From Limnohabitans sp. (GTDB lineage Bacteria; Pseudomonadota; Gammaproteobacteria; Burkholderiales; Burkholderiaceae_C), in contig JAOATL010000010.1 of assembly GCA_030158125.1 (NCBI GenBank), forward strand, positions 1 through 64,000: a DNA stretch of 64,000 nucleotides, given 5' to 3'. Positions within the stretch are counted from its first letter, which is position 1. Each line of letters opens with the position of its first letter. Below are positions 11,493 through 21,946 of the stretch, in pieces. Both the position numbers and the translations under genes were made by a program. Below the pieces are notes generated by a model. That model had not been told where the DNA came from, searched no databases, and saw nothing but the letters and a program-made list of their open reading frames with translations.

Positions 11493-12146
11493 TTAGGCGT
11501 CCGCTTTCTTGCCGCCCAACTTGGACTCTGTTCCCGCCAACAAACGGTTCACGTTGTCTCGGTGACGCCATACCAGGAAGATGCCCATGAGGCACAACAA
11601 GCCCAGCATGGGGCCTTGCAATGGCCATAAGACATCGCCCCCTAAGGCGTAGTAAACCGGCGCCAGGATGGCGGCAAGTAAAGCGGCCAGCGATGAGTAT
11701 CTGAAGAACCAAGCCACAGCGATCCAAGTCAAGGCAATGGCCAGGCCCAACAATGGACTGACGCCCATTAAGACGCCAAGGGCCGTGGCCACGCCTTTTC
11801 CGCCCTGAAATCTGAAAAACACGGGGTACAAATGACCCAAGAAAGCAGCCACACCCGCAGCGGCTGCCGTGCTCTCGCCTAAGCCAAAGGCGGCGCCATG
11901 CTGCACTGCCCAGAACACAGGCAACCACCCTTTCAGCGCATCGAACAACAATGTGAAGATGGCCGCTTTCTTGTTGCCCGAGCGAAGCACATTGGTGGCG
12001 CCTGGATTTTTACTGCCATAAGAACGCGGATCTGACAGGCCCATGATGCGACTCACAATGACCGCAAAACTCAAGGAACCAAGCAGGTAGGACAGAACGA
12101 CCACGCCCACTGGGTGAAGCAACACATTCAACATATTTTCAGGCAT
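11493..12146 (-). CDS. plsY: glycerol-3-phosphate acyltransferase PlsY
   Basis: 217-aa inner-membrane enzyme using acyl-phosphate to acylate glycerol-3-phosphate, the first step of phospholipid synthesis with PlsX. Several membrane helices are visible, and the conserved loops GSKNPGATNVLRSG (motif 1) and FRFQGGKGVATALG (motif 3) are intact. The C-terminus is a short charged tail (GTESKLGGKKADA). The purine-rich AAGAG before ATG 12146 supports the start. It runs on the minus strand after murB and a terminator. Confidence 0.95.
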   Translation of the reverse strand: MPENMLNVLLHPVGVVVLSYLLGSLSFAVIVSRIMGLSDPRSYGSKNPGATNVLRSGNKKAAIFTLLFDALKGWLPVFWAVQHGAAFGLGESTAAAAGVAAFLGHLYPVFFRFQGGKGVATALGVLMGVSPLLGLAIALTWIAVAWFFRYSSLAALLAAILAPVYYALGGDVLWPLQGPMLGLLCLMGIFLVWRHRDNVNRLLAGTESKLGGKKADA

Positions 12147-12184
12147 AGGCGACTCTTGACTGTTTCAAAATTTCAAAGCTTGCA

Positions 12185-13243
12185 TCAGGTCGCTGGGTCG
12201 CGGTGCACCAATCGAATGGCATCAATTTCAGCCAATACCTCGGCAGACAATTGTGTGCCCCAGGCTTTCACGTCTTCTTCCAGTTGAGCCACAGAAGTTA
12301 CGCCAATGATGGTGCTGGCCACGGACCAACGTGTGTAGCAAAATGCCAAAGCCATTTGCGTCGGTGTCATGCCATTGTCACGTGCCAGTTGGTTGTACAA
12401 ACGCGCAGCCTCCAGTGCACTTTGACGTGCCCAACGCTGTTTGCGCATCGACTCATACTTGGCCAAGCGACCCATCGGTGCGCCCTCGCCCTCGAAGCCA
12501 GTTTGGTCATATTTACCTGTGAGAGAGCCAAAACCCAGTGGCGAGTAGGCCAGTAAAGAAACACCCAAACGGTGACATGTTTCGTCCATGGCATTGTCAA
12601 ACGTGCGGTTGACCAAACAATAAGGATTCTGAACCGTCTGAACACGTGGCAAGCCATGTTGCGCTGCCAAACGGATGAACTCGTGGGTGCCGTAGGGTGT
12701 TTCATTGGAGAGTCCAATGTGGCGAACTTTGCCTGCTTTGACCAACTGTGCCATGGCCTCCAGTTGCGCGTGAATTGAGGTTTCAATCTTGTCTTTGCTG
12801 GGGTCAAAATACATTGTGCCAAATGCGGGCACATGGCGTTCTGGCCAGTGAATTTGATACAGGTCGATGACGTCTGTTTTCAAACGTTTCAAACTGGCAT
12901 CACAAGAATTCAAAATATCTTGTGCCGTCATGCCGGCGCCTTCGCGAATCCAGGGCATACCGCGTGAAGGGCCAGCTACTTTGGTGGCCAGCACCACTTT
13001 TTGCCGCGCGCCAGGATTGTTGGCAAACCAGTTCCCCAGAATACTTTCAGTCGAGCCACAGGTCTCTGCTTTGGCAGGCACTGAATACATTTCGGCGGTA
13101 TCTAAGAAATTAACGCCCAAAGCCAAAGAGCGATCCAGAATTTGGTGCGCTTCTTTTTCAGCCACTTGCTCACCAAAGGTCATGGTGCCTAAGCAAATGG
13201 GCGTCACTTGCAGATCTGACGTACCGAGCGTTATTTTTTTCAT
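12185..13243 (-). CDS. NADP(H)-dependent aldo/keto reductase (Tas-like)
   Basis: 352-aa TIM-barrel aldo/keto reductase. The catalytic tetrad can be placed at D48, Y53 (LDTAEMYS), K88 (VLATKVAG) and H132 (YQIHWPERH). The insertion AGPSRGMPWIREGAG and overall length resemble E. coli Tas, a general reductase whose natural substrate is not fixed. It is 38 nt upstream of plsY in transcription order but functionally unrelated. The leader (13244-13337) holds a possible TACACT -10 box on the minus strand. Confidence 0.88.
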   Translation of the reverse strand: MKKITLGTSDLQVTPICLGTMTFGEQVAEKEAHQILDRSLALGVNFLDTAEMYSVPAKAETCGSTESILGNWFANNPGARQKVVLATKVAGPSRGMPWIREGAGMTAQDILNSCDASLKRLKTDVIDLYQIHWPERHVPAFGTMYFDPSKDKIETSIHAQLEAMAQLVKAGKVRHIGLSNETPYGTHEFIRLAAQHGLPRVQTVQNPYCLVNRTFDNAMDETCHRLGVSLLAYSPLGFGSLTGKYDQTGFEGEGAPMGRLAKYESMRKQRWARQSALEAARLYNQLARDNGMTPTQMALAFCYTRWSVASTIIGVTSVAQLEEDVKAWGTQLSAEVLAEIDAIRLVHRDPAT

Positions 13244-13337
13244 TTTGATTGGAAACAGTTGAGAAGATAGATTGAGGCTGAGTGTAAAACTTATTTGAAA
13301 GTGCTTGTGAAGTCATCCCTCATCAACTGACTCAAAG

Positions 13338-15089
13338 TCACACCCCTGCGCATTGCTGCGCGCGCTCTTCTTCTTGTAAGCGCAAGAATCGGCGCTGTAC
13401 CTTGCCTGTCGTGGTCATGGGCAATTGGTCAATGAATTCAATTTCTTTGGGGTATTCATAGGGGGCCAACAAAGCGCTCACATGACGCTGCAAGTCTGCC
13501 ATCACACTTCGTTCAAACTGTTGCGCATTGGCAACCGAGGCTCTTTTCTTCACATACTCTGGCGACAACACCACGTAGGCTTTGACCAACGCGCCGCGAT
13601 CAGCATCGGGTTTTGGTACAACGGCGGCATTGACGACAGCTGGATGCTTGACCAAACAATTTTCAATTTCGCCCGGCCCAATCCGATAGCCCGCCGCTTT
13701 GAACATGTCGTCTGTTCGCCCCTGGTACCAAAGATAGCCATCTTCGTCCTGAATGGCCACATCGCCCGTTCGGCACCAATTTCCTGTGTATTTGGCCTTT
13801 GTAGCCGTTGGATTTTTCCAATAGCCTAAAAAGAAAACAGGGTCGGGGTGGCCATGGCGATCGAATCGATTCACTGCCACCTCGCCAGCCTCACCAGGCT
13901 TGCAAATCTGGCCGTGTTCGTCTATCACCGCGACTTGATGGCCTGGATAGCCACGCCCCATACTGCCCGCCTTGGAGGGCCAAAACACTTGGCAGTTGCC
14001 CACCACATAATTGATTTCAGTTTGGCCGAACATCTCATTCACGACCACGCCCAACTCATCGCGGCAATACGCAAACACGGCATCGCCCACAGCTTCACCT
14101 GCACTCATCAGGCCCTTCAGCTTCAATTTGTAATGTCGACGCGGGTGCGCTTGCGCCTTCATCATCGCCTTCAAGGCCGTTGGAAACAAAAAACTGTGTG
14201 TGATGCTGTGCGCATCCAAAATCTCAAAAGCCAGCTCAGGACTGAAGCGTCCTTTGAAGGCCACGATGGGTCGCCCAAAATAAAGTGACGGCAGCAAAGC
14301 GTCCATCAAACCGCCCGTCCAGGCCCAATCGGCAGGCGACCAAAAAACCGCTTGCGAGCCTGCTGGCAATGGCTCTTTCGAGTCCCTCAATACAGGTGCA
14401 GATGGGTCAAAGCCAAACCAATTTTGGCTGCATACAAAACCTGTCAAATTGCCCATCAATGCGCTGTGCGGAATGAGCGCGCCCTTGGGATTGCCCGTGG
14501 TACCGCTGGTGTAGATCAAGATGGCAGGTTCATCGGCTCGTGTATTCACCGGCTTGAACGTCTGCGCAGTCGACTTTTTGCCAACGGTCACATTCAGCGC
14601 CTTGGGCACATTCACAACCGCCTCAAGGTCTCGGCACTCTTTTTTCAATGCCTGCAAAACGGGCGCTGAGACCTCGTCACACAAAGCCACTGCTGCACCA
14701 CTGTCTGCCACCCTGTAAGCCAAAGCATCAGACCCAAACAACATGGACAGCGGCATGGCCACTGCACCCATTTGCAACACCGCCATGTAGGCGACCGCCG
14801 TTTCAAATCGCTGCGGCATCACAATGGCCACGCGATGGCCTTTTTGGACACCCAATTCGCGCAGTTTGACACTCAGCCGATTGGCTGCAGCCTGCAGTTG
14901 CCCAAAAGTCCAAGAGGTAGGCGCTTGACCTCCGCTAGCGTGTTCCACAATGGCAATTGACTGCTGGTGCTGCTTTGATCGAGCCCAGCGCCCGCAGCAA
15001 ACCTCTGCCATGTTGAACTTTGCGGGCACCTGCCAGGCAAATTGGCGATGAACCCGCTCGTAAGCGTCTTTCGGGTGACTGACACGCAT
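13338..15089 (-). CDS. AMP-dependent acyl-CoA synthetase/ligase
   Basis: 583-aa ANL-superfamily enzyme that activates a carboxylic acid via an acyl-adenylate and transfers it to CoA. The phosphate loop YTSGTTGNPKG is at 193-203, the hinge region reads WCRTGDVAIQDEDGYLWYQGR, and the catalytic lysine is K563 in TTTGKVQRR. It resembles the acetyl-/medium-chain acyl-CoA synthetase branch; the substrate cannot be set from sequence alone. A near-perfect AAGGAGG lies 8 nt before ATG 15089. Divergent from the alpha/beta hydrolase with only 26 nt between start codons. Confidence 0.88.
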   Translation of the reverse strand: MRVSHPKDAYERVHRQFAWQVPAKFNMAEVCCGRWARSKQHQQSIAIVEHASGGQAPTSWTFGQLQAAANRLSVKLRELGVQKGHRVAIVMPQRFETAVAYMAVLQMGAVAMPLSMLFGSDALAYRVADSGAAVALCDEVSAPVLQALKKECRDLEAVVNVPKALNVTVGKKSTAQTFKPVNTRADEPAILIYTSGTTGNPKGALIPHSALMGNLTGFVCSQNWFGFDPSAPVLRDSKEPLPAGSQAVFWSPADWAWTGGLMDALLPSLYFGRPIVAFKGRFSPELAFEILDAHSITHSFLFPTALKAMMKAQAHPRRHYKLKLKGLMSAGEAVGDAVFAYCRDELGVVVNEMFGQTEINYVVGNCQVFWPSKAGSMGRGYPGHQVAVIDEHGQICKPGEAGEVAVNRFDRHGHPDPVFFLGYWKNPTATKAKYTGNWCRTGDVAIQDEDGYLWYQGRTDDMFKAAGYRIGPGEIENCLVKHPAVVNAAVVPKPDADRGALVKAYVVLSPEYVKKRASVANAQQFERSVMADLQRHVSALLAPYEYPKEIEFIDQLPMTTTGKVQRRFLRLQEEERAQQCAGV

Positions 15090-15115
15090 TCCCTGCCTCC
15101 TTATGATCTCGCAGT

Positions 15116-16030
15116 ATGTACCAAGTTAAACGCCACTCTACTAGCCATTTTGTCACTCTGCGCGGTCACCAATACCACGTCCGCGAATGGGGTAACTCCC
15201 AGTCGAGTTTGCCGCCTGTGGTCTTGGCCCACGGCTGGATGGATGTGGCCGCCTCTTGGCAATTCATGGTGGAATCATTCACAGACGGTTTTTTCCAAAA
15301 CCGTCGCATCTTGGCGGCCGATTGGCGTGGCTACGGCTTGACCCAAGGCCCTGCCACCGACAGCTATTGGCTGCCAGATTACCTGGGTGACTTGGATGCC
15401 CTGGTACGCCAACTGTGTCCCGATCAAAGCATTGATCTGGTGGGCCACAGCATGGGGGGCAATGTGGTCATGATGTACGCCGGCGCCCGCCCCGATCGCA
15501 TCAGGCGCTTGGTCAATTTGGAAGGCTTCGGCATGGCGACTACCCGCCCCTCGCAAGCCCCAGGTCGATTGGGCCAATGGTTAGACGAACTCCAGGCCCT
15601 TGAGAAGGGTGAATTGGACCTCAAGGCCTACCCCGATGCCGCCGCAGTCGCCCAACGGCTGATGAAGACCAACCAACGACTGTCGCAAGACAAAGCCGAT
15701 TGGCTTGCCCAACACTGGGCGAAGGCGGACGCACAAGGTCAGTGGCGAATTCTGGGTGATGCCGCCCACAAAGTGGTCAATCCCTACCTTTACAGGGTGG
15801 ACGAAGTTCTCGAAATTTACAAACGCATCACAGCCCCCACACTGGTGGTCGAGGCCTCTGACGATTCCCTCTCACAATGGTGGAAAGGCAAATTCACCCT
15901 AGAAGAGTTTCACGAGCGCCTTGAATCGGTGTCAAATTTAAAAATGGCCACCCTGCATGATGCTGGCCACATGCTGCACCACGACCAAGCGGAGGCCTTG
16001 GCCCAGCTTCTAGAGGACTTTTTGGCCTGA
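15116..16030 (+). CDS. alpha/beta-fold hydrolase
   Basis: 304-aa hydrolase. The oxyanion HG is at 39-40 (VVLAHGWMDVAASW), the nucleophile elbow GHSMGG at 110-115 puts Ser at 112, and the likely catalytic His is near residue 290 in HDAGHMLHHDQ. LAADWRGYGLT follows the common pattern of the fold. The specific substrate is unknown. There is no clear ribosome-binding site before ATG 15116; its 5' end shares the short divergent region with the acyl-CoA synthetase, hinting at a common regulatory region. Confidence 0.85.
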   Translation: MYQVKRHSTSHFVTLRGHQYHVREWGNSQSSLPPVVLAHGWMDVAASWQFMVESFTDGFFQNRRILAADWRGYGLTQGPATDSYWLPDYLGDLDALVRQLCPDQSIDLVGHSMGGNVVMMYAGARPDRIRRLVNLEGFGMATTRPSQAPGRLGQWLDELQALEKGELDLKAYPDAAAVAQRLMKTNQRLSQDKADWLAQHWAKADAQGQWRILGDAAHKVVNPYLYRVDEVLEIYKRITAPTLVVEASDDSLSQWWKGKFTLEEFHERLESVSNLKMATLHDAGHMLHHDQAEALAQLLEDFLA

Positions 16031-16097
16031 TTTAACACGCAAGAGGCCTCTAGGCATGAGAAAATCCCATCTTTAATAGATTCGGATACCCACTCTC

Positions 16098-17202
16098 ATG
16101 GAAGCAGAACACATCAATCAAATTGGCGCGAAATTGGCTGACCTGGCCGCCCGCACCGAAGATTTACGGAGGTATCTTTGACTACGATGCCAAATCAGAA
16201 CGCCTAAGAACCGTTAACGCATCGCTCGAAGATCCTACGGTCTGGAACGACCCCAAAAAAGCCCAAGAATTGGGCAAAGAGAAAAAAGCCCTGGACGGTG
16301 TGGTGGTCACCCTCAACACCCTCACCTCTGAGCTCTCAGACAACAGCGAGTTGTTTGACATGAGCAAAGAGGAAGGCGATGAAGCCGGCTTGCTCACCAT
16401 CGAAGTTGAAGCCAACAAGTTGTCTGCCATCGTGGAGCAGCTCGAGTTCCGCCGCATGTTCAACAACGAAGCCGACTCTTGCAATGCCTTTGTGGACATT
16501 CAAGCAGGCGCGGGTGGCACTGAAGCTTGCGACTGGGCCAGCATGCTGATGCGCCAATACCTCAAGTACGCCGAACGCAAAGGCTTCAAAATCACCGTGG
16601 AAGATGAATCACCAGGTGACGTGGCCGGCATCAAAGGTGCCACGCTCAAGTTTGAAGGCGATTACGCCTTTGGTTTGCTCCGCACCGAAACCGGCGTGCA
16701 CCGTTTGGTGCGCAAGTCACCTTTCGACTCTTCAGGTGGACGTCACACCAGCTTCGCCAGTATTTTTGTGTACCCCGAAGTGGACGACTCCATCGAGATC
16801 GACATCAATCCCGCCGACGTTCGCACCGACACCTTCCGTGCCAGCGGCGCGGGCGGTCAGCACATTAACAAGACCGACTCTGCCGTGCGCTTGACACACA
16901 TTCCTACGGGCATTGTGGTGCAGTGCCAAGATGGCCGTAGCCAACACAGCAACCGCGATGTCGCTTGGAAACGCCTGCGCTCGCGCCTGTACGACTTTGA
17001 AATGCGCAAGCGCATGGAAGCACAGCAAAAACTGGAAGACACCAAGACCGATGTGGGTTGGGGTCACCAAATTCGCAGCTACGTGCTCGACCAAAGTCGC
17101 ATCAAAGATTTGCGCACCAACGTTGAAATGTCCAACACCCAAAAAGTGTTGGATGGCGACTTGGATGCGTTCATTGAAGCTTCGCTCAAACAAGGTGTTT
17201 GA
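16098..17202 (+). CDS. prfB: peptide chain release factor 2 (programmed +1 frameshift)
   Basis: RF2 recognises UGA and UAA stop codons. The gene is in two frames: codons 1-27 from ATG 16098 end in CTT followed by in-frame TGA (16179-16181), and the main frame resumes at GAC (16180) for 340 codons, giving about 367 aa. The peptidyl-hydrolase motif GGQ is present in [14 protein letters not shown], and YDFEMRKR near the C-terminus is family-typical. The frameshift is the normal autoregulation of RF2, not damage. It is followed after 50 nt by pepN. Confidence 0.97.
16168..16181 (+). promoter_or_regulatory. RF2 programmed +1 frameshift signal
   Basis: GGAGG (16168-16172), an internal Shine-Dalgarno-like stretch, is followed by TATCTTTGAC, so the slippery CTT sits just before stop TGA with C as the next base. 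This is the classic arrangement in which slow reading of UGA when RF2 is scarce allows P-site tRNA-Leu to slip +1 from CUU to UUU. Confidence 0.95.
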
Positions 17203-17252
17203 CAGAGCTGGCGGGGCCAGCTTGTCAACCCGACCCATGGAGATTTTTTGTG

Positions 17253-19964
17253 ATGCTTGAAGAACAATCAAAGGCCATTCGCCGTGTCGATTACACCGCG
17301 CCGGCGTTTTGGATCGACACCGTCGACCTGACATTTGACTTAGACCCCAACAAAACACGCGTGCTGAACAAAATGCGTGTGCGTCGCAACCCCGACGTTC
17401 CTGAACAAGCTTTGCGCTTGGATGGCGAGGAATTGAACTTGGCGCGCGTGATGGTCAATGGCGGCGGTACCTCGTTCAAAATGGACGGCAACCAATTGGT
17501 ACTAGAAAATTTACCCGAAGGCAACGATGCTTTTGACTTGGAAATTTTCACCACTTGCAACCCTGCCAAAAACACGCAGCTCTCTGGCCTTTACGTCAGC
17601 AACGAGTCCTTCTTCACACAATGTGAAGCCGAAGGATTCCGCCGCATCACTTACTTCTTAGACCGTCCCGACGTGATGGCCAGCTATACCGTCACCTTGC
17701 GTGCGGATGCACAGCAATACCCCGTGCTCTTGTCCAACGGCAATTTGCTGGAACAAGGCCAATTGGAAGACGGTCGTCATTTTGCCAAGTGGGCCGATCC
17801 TCACAAAAAGCCCTGCTACTTGTTTGCTTTGGTGGCGGGCAAGTTGGTGGCGCGCGAACAGCGCATCTTGTCTCGCTCTGGCAAAGAGCATTTGTTGCAA
17901 GTGTTTGTGCGCCCCGGCGACTTGGACAAAACAGAACACGCCATGAACTCCCTGATGGCCAGCGTGGCCTGGGACGAAGCCCGTTTTGGTTTACCTCTCG
18001 ATCTTGAGCGTTTCATGATTGTGGCCACCAGCGACTTCAACATGGGCGCGATGGAAAACAAAGGCCTGAACATTTTCAACACGAAATATGTGCTGGCCAA
18101 TCCAGCCACCGCGACCGACGCTGACTTTGCCGGCATTGAGAGCGTGGTGGGACACGAGTACTTCCACAACTGGACAGGCAACCGCATCACTTGCCAAGAC
18201 TGGTTCCAGCTGTCACTCAAAGAAGGATTGACCGTTTTCCGCGACCAAGAGTTCAGCCAAGACATGGCCGGTGTGGCCAGTGCACGCGCCGTCAAACGCA
18301 TTGAAGACGTGCGTGTATTGCGCACGGTTCAATTCCCAGAAGACGCAGGCCCGATGGCGCACCCTGTGCGGCCCGACGCCTACGTCGAAATCAACAACTT
18401 CTACACCGTCACCATTTATGAAAAAGGTGCTGAAGTGGTTCGCATGATGCAAACCTTGCTCAGCGCACCAGGTGATGAAGAAGGCAAGCAAGGCTTTGCC
18501 AAGGGCATGAAGCTGTACTTTGAGCGTCACGATGGCCAAGCCGTGACGTGTGACGACTTTGCGCAAGCCATTGCAGATGCCAACCCCAGCTCACCCTTGG
18601 CCCAACAGCTGACGCAATTCAAACGCTGGTACAGCCAAGCCGGCACACCGCGTGTCAATGCATCCAGCAGCTACGACAGTGAAGCCAAAACCTTCACCTT
18701 AACGCTGTCACAAAGCTGTTCAGCCACGCCAGACCAAGCCGTCAAAGAACCCTTCGTCATTCCCGTCACGGTTGGTTTGTTGAGTGAATCGGGTCAGTCA
18801 TTCAATGTGCAATTGCAAGGCGATTCGGCGGCGGCCAACCCAAGCAAAACCTTGGTGCTGAATCAAGCTTCACAAAGCTTTGTCTTTGAAAATATTGACA
18901 CGATCCCCACGCCCTCACTGCTTCGCAATTTCAGCGCGCCCGTCAATTTAGACTGCGATCTGTCTGATACGCAGTGGCTCACCTTACTGGCCCACGATAC
19001 CGATGCCTTCAACCGCTGGGAAGCGGGCCAACGCTTGGCCGTTCAAGCCGCACTTCGATTTATTCGCAGCGGTGGCAACCCTCAAACAGACAGCATTTTG
19101 GGTGCCAATTACATCGACGCCATGCGCGCAGTTTTGAACCACCCCGACTTGGATGCCGCCTTCAAAGACTTGGTCCTCACCTTGCCTTCAGAGACTTATA
19201 TTTCTGAGCAATTGGAATCGGTAGATCCCCAACAAGTCCATGCCGTGCGTGAAGCCATGCGCTTGCAATTGGCCACCAGCTTGTTGCCAGATTGGCAAAC
19301 TTGCTACGAACACAACCGTGTGTTGGGCGCCTACTCACCCGATGCCATTTCAAGTGGCAAACGCTCACTCAGCGGCTTGGCCCTGAACATGTTGTGTCTG
19401 GCTGCACAGCACCAAGGCAGCACGGTCTGGCCAGGCAAGGCTTTGCAAGCCTTCAAAGATGCGCACAACATGACCGATCGTTTCAATGCGCTGACGGCTC
19501 TCGTGGGCAGTGGTCACGAATTGGCCACGACGGCTTTGGCGCAATTCCATGCTTTGTTCAAGAGCGAAGATTTGGTCATTGACAAATGGTTTGCCTTGCA
19601 AGCCAGCGCTCCCGACCGCGGCGGCAACATTCTGCCCATCGTGCGCCAGCTCATGCAGCACCCCGACTTCAACTTGCGCAACCCCAACCGTGCGCGCAGC
19701 TTGATCTTCAACTATTGCAGTGCCAATTCAGGCGGGTTCCATCGCAGCGATGCGGCGGGCTATGTGTTCTGGAGCGAACGCGTGATCGAATTGGATGCCA
19801 TCAATCCGCAAGTGGCTGCCCGCTTAGCCAGAGCGCTAGACCGCTGGAAAAAATTAGCAGAGCCCTACCGCCAAGCCGCCAAAGCTGCCATCGAACGCGT
19901 TGCAGCCAAGTCAGACTTGAGCAACGACGTGCGTGAAGTTGTCACACGCGCATTGGCCGAATAA
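17253..19964 (+). CDS. pepN: aminopeptidase N
   Basis: 903-aa M1-family zinc aminopeptidase that removes N-terminal residues from peptides in the cytoplasm. The exopeptidase motif GAMEN is at 265-269, the zinc motif HEYFH at 301-305 and the third ligand E324. Four-domain length matches the gammaproteobacterial PepN type. ATG 17253 is preferred because GGAG lies about 10 nt upstream (17239-17242); the in-frame extension from 17199 overlaps the prfB stop. fbp follows after 25 nt and is probably co-transcribed. Confidence 0.95.
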   Translation: MLEEQSKAIRRVDYTAPAFWIDTVDLTFDLDPNKTRVLNKMRVRRNPDVPEQALRLDGEELNLARVMVNGGGTSFKMDGNQLVLENLPEGNDAFDLEIFTTCNPAKNTQLSGLYVSNESFFTQCEAEGFRRITYFLDRPDVMASYTVTLRADAQQYPVLLSNGNLLEQGQLEDGRHFAKWADPHKKPCYLFALVAGKLVAREQRILSRSGKEHLLQVFVRPGDLDKTEHAMNSLMASVAWDEARFGLPLDLERFMIVATSDFNMGAMENKGLNIFNTKYVLANPATATDADFAGIESVVGHEYFHNWTGNRITCQDWFQLSLKEGLTVFRDQEFSQDMAGVASARAVKRIEDVRVLRTVQFPEDAGPMAHPVRPDAYVEINNFYTVTIYEKGAEVVRMMQTLLSAPGDEEGKQGFAKGMKLYFERHDGQAVTCDDFAQAIADANPSSPLAQQLTQFKRWYSQAGTPRVNASSSYDSEAKTFTLTLSQSCSATPDQAVKEPFVIPVTVGLLSESGQSFNVQLQGDSAAANPSKTLVLNQASQSFVFENIDTIPTPSLLRNFSAPVNLDCDLSDTQWLTLLAHDTDAFNRWEAGQRLAVQAALRFIRSGGNPQTDSILGANYIDAMRAVLNHPDLDAAFKDLVLTLPSETYISEQLESVDPQQVHAVREAMRLQLATSLLPDWQTCYEHNRVLGAYSPDAISSGKRSLSGLALNMLCLAAQHQGSTVWPGKALQAFKDAHNMTDRFNALTALVGSGHELATTALAQFHALFKSEDLVIDKWFALQASAPDRGGNILPIVRQLMQHPDFNLRNPNRARSLIFNYCSANSGGFHRSDAAGYVFWSERVIELDAINPQVAARLARALDRWKKLAEPYRQAAKAAIERVAAKSDLSNDVREVVTRALAE

Positions 19965-19989
19965 CGCGAAACCCACTGGAGTCAGACTT

Positions 19990-20997
19990 ATGTCACAGAA
20001 AATTTCATTGTCCCGCTACTTGGTAGAGCAACAACGCAGCAAGGGGCACATCCCCTCGCAATTGCGTTTGTTGCTGGAGGTGGTGGCCCGAGCTTGCAAG
20101 AGCATCAGCCACGCTGTCAACAAAGGCGCCTTGGGTGGCGTCCTGGGCAGCGCAGACATTGAAAATGTCCAAGGTGAAATTCAAAAAAAACTGGACATCA
20201 TTGCCAATGAAGTGCTGATTGAAGCCAATGAATGGGGCGGCCACTTGGCGGCCATGGCATCAGAAGAAATGGAAACCATTCACTTGGTTCCCAACCGCTA
20301 CCCTCAAGGTGAATACTTGCTGATGTTTGATCCCTTGGATGGCTCCAGCAACATCGATGTCAACGTCAGCATTGGCACCATTTTCAGCGTGCTCCAAAAA
20401 GACGAAAACCAGCACGCCATCAGTGAAGAGGACTTCTTGCAACCGGGTCACCAACAGGTGGCCGCAGGCTATTGCATCTATGGTCCTCAAACCACCTTGG
20501 TGCTCACGGTGGGTGATGGTGTGGCCATGTTCACGCTGGACCGTGAACAAGGCTCATTTGTTCTCACGCAAGAAAACGTTCGCGTGCCAGAAGACACCAA
20601 AGAGTTCGCCATCAACATGAGCAACATGCGTCATTGGGATGCACCTGTCAAACGTTATGTCGACGAGTGTTTGCAGGGCAAAGATGGCATTCGCGGCAAG
20701 GATTTCAACATGCGCTGGATTGCCAGCATGGTGGCTGATGTGCACCGCATCCTGACACGCGGCGGTATTTTCATGTACCCCTGGGACAAAAGGGAACCTC
20801 ACAAAGCAGGCAAGCTGCGCTTGATGTACGAAGCCAATCCGATGAGTTGGCTGATTGAACAAGCCGGTGGTGCATCAACCAATGGGCGTGAAAGAATTTT
20901 GGACCTCAAGCCACAGCAATTGCATGAGCGCGTTAGCGTGATCTTGGGGTCTAAAAACGAAGTGGAACGTGTCACACGCTATCACTTAGAGAAATAA
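19990..20997 (+). CDS. fbp: class I fructose-1,6-bisphosphatase
   Basis: 335-aa enzyme of gluconeogenesis that removes the 1-phosphate of fructose-1,6-bisphosphate. The metal-binding motif [10 protein letters not shown] is at 114-123, with the EEME acidic pair just before it (92-95) and [19 protein letters not shown] further on. ATG 19990 is used; the upstream in-frame start at 19933 lies inside pepN. The pepN-fbp order is common in Burkholderiales. Confidence 0.96.
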   Translation: MSQKISLSRYLVEQQRSKGHIPSQLRLLLEVVARACKSISHAVNKGALGGVLGSADIENVQGEIQKKLDIIANEVLIEANEWGGHLAAMASEEMETIHLVPNRYPQGEYLLMFDPLDGSSNIDVNVSIGTIFSVLQKDENQHAISEEDFLQPGHQQVAAGYCIYGPQTTLVLTVGDGVAMFTLDREQGSFVLTQENVRVPEDTKEFAINMSNMRHWDAPVKRYVDECLQGKDGIRGKDFNMRWIASMVADVHRILTRGGIFMYPWDKREPHKAGKLRLMYEANPMSWLIEQAGGASTNGRERILDLKPQQLHERVSVILGSKNEVERVTRYHLEK

Positions 20998-21012
20998 GCA
21001 ACAATCCCCACC

Positions 21013-21579
21013 ATGTCGAAATTCATCATCAGTTTGAAGATTTTCAGAGGGTGGGTTATGTTGCTCACGGTTTGGGTTGCCTGCAATGCCAACGGGCAAC
21101 CTTCGACCGAGGTCAAATCAATTGATCAGATAGAGATTGCAAGGTACATGGGAAGTTGGTATGAAATTGCCAAATTTCCAAACTGGTTTCAGCGCAAGTG
21201 TGCCCAAAACACGCAAGCTACTTATCAACTGCTCAAACCTCCCCAAATTCAAGTTCTCAATCAATGCCAGACAGCCAATGGGGAAGTGATTCAAGCAATA
21301 GGGATGGCCAGACCGCGGGTCAATGGGCTGCCTGCCCAGCTAGAGGTGCGATTTGCGCCAAGTTGGATGGGTTGGTTGCCCTTTGCTTGGGGCGACTACT
21401 GGGTTCTAGATCTGGATGCCGATTACCAATTGGCAGCCGTAGGAGATCCCACTCGCAATTACCTCTGGGTTTTGTCTCGCACTTCCAAAATTTCGGAGGT
21501 GTCCTACGCGGCTTTGACGCAGCGTCTGTCTTTGATGGGGTTCGACATCAAACGACTCGAAAAAACCACGCAAAACTGA
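21013..21579 (+). CDS. lipocalin family protein (Blc-like)
   Basis: 188-aa lipocalin. The first structurally conserved region GSWYEIAKFPNWFQ is at 47-60, and DYWVLDLDADY and LWVLSRT match later strands of the bacterial outer-membrane lipocalin Blc, which binds lysophospholipids. A hydrophobic leader ends WVAC at residue 24. That could be a lipoprotein signal, but the residue three before the Cys is Trp rather than Leu, so lipidation is uncertain. It sits 15 nt after fbp and could be co-transcribed. Confidence 0.85.
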   Translation: MSKFIISLKIFRGWVMLLTVWVACNANGQPSTEVKSIDQIEIARYMGSWYEIAKFPNWFQRKCAQNTQATYQLLKPPQIQVLNQCQTANGEVIQAIGMARPRVNGLPAQLEVRFAPSWMGWLPFAWGDYWVLDLDADYQLAAVGDPTRNYLWVLSRTSKISEVSYAALTQRLSLMGFDIKRLEKTTQN

Positions 21580-21598
21580 GCAGGTTCAGCCCCTCACC

Positions 21599-21925
21599 TT
21601 ATTTGTCGATCAATTGACAGGGGGCTTTGATGTGACGGGCCTCTCGCTGTTCATCACAGTGCTGAATGGCCTTACGCTGCGCAACCGCTGACAATTTGAC
21701 ATAAATAGAACAAGCAAACGCCATTTTCCCGTCATCGGTTCGACTGTCAAATGCCGCGGCACACTGTCCAAACTTTCCAAGCTGCGGCTTGTTTGAGTTC
21801 CAACTCACTTGAAGCGACATGGGCAATAGATTCGCAGCAATGTGCGGATGCAGGTCAGTAGCGCCAACCTTGACCGGCAAACACATGCACGCCAAGAGCG
21901 CCATCCAGGTTGTTCTTTGCTGCAT
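21599..21925 (-). CDS. small exported protein of unknown function
   Basis: 108-aa protein, not recognised. A signal peptide (TTWMALLACMCLPVKVGA) is followed by a mature part with four Cys (GQC, FAC, HC, PC), enough for two disulfides, and a basic helix around AVAQRKAIQHCDEQREARH. ATG 21925 is chosen over 21946 because AAAGGGAA lies just before it. It starts 21 nt after the NYN-domain gene ends, so they probably share a transcript. Convergent with the lipocalin. Confidence 0.6.
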   Translation of the reverse strand: MQQRTTWMALLACMCLPVKVGATDLHPHIAANLLPMSLQVSWNSNKPQLGKFGQCAAAFDSRTDDGKMAFACSIYVKLSAVAQRKAIQHCDEQREARHIKAPCQLIDK

Positions 21926-21946
21926 CTTGTTCCCTTTCTCTTGCAT

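Noticed and set aside
16098..17202. prfB as a frameshifted pseudogene
   Set aside because: The break is exactly the conserved CTT-TGA-C recoding site with an internal Shine-Dalgarno, and all later motifs are intact.
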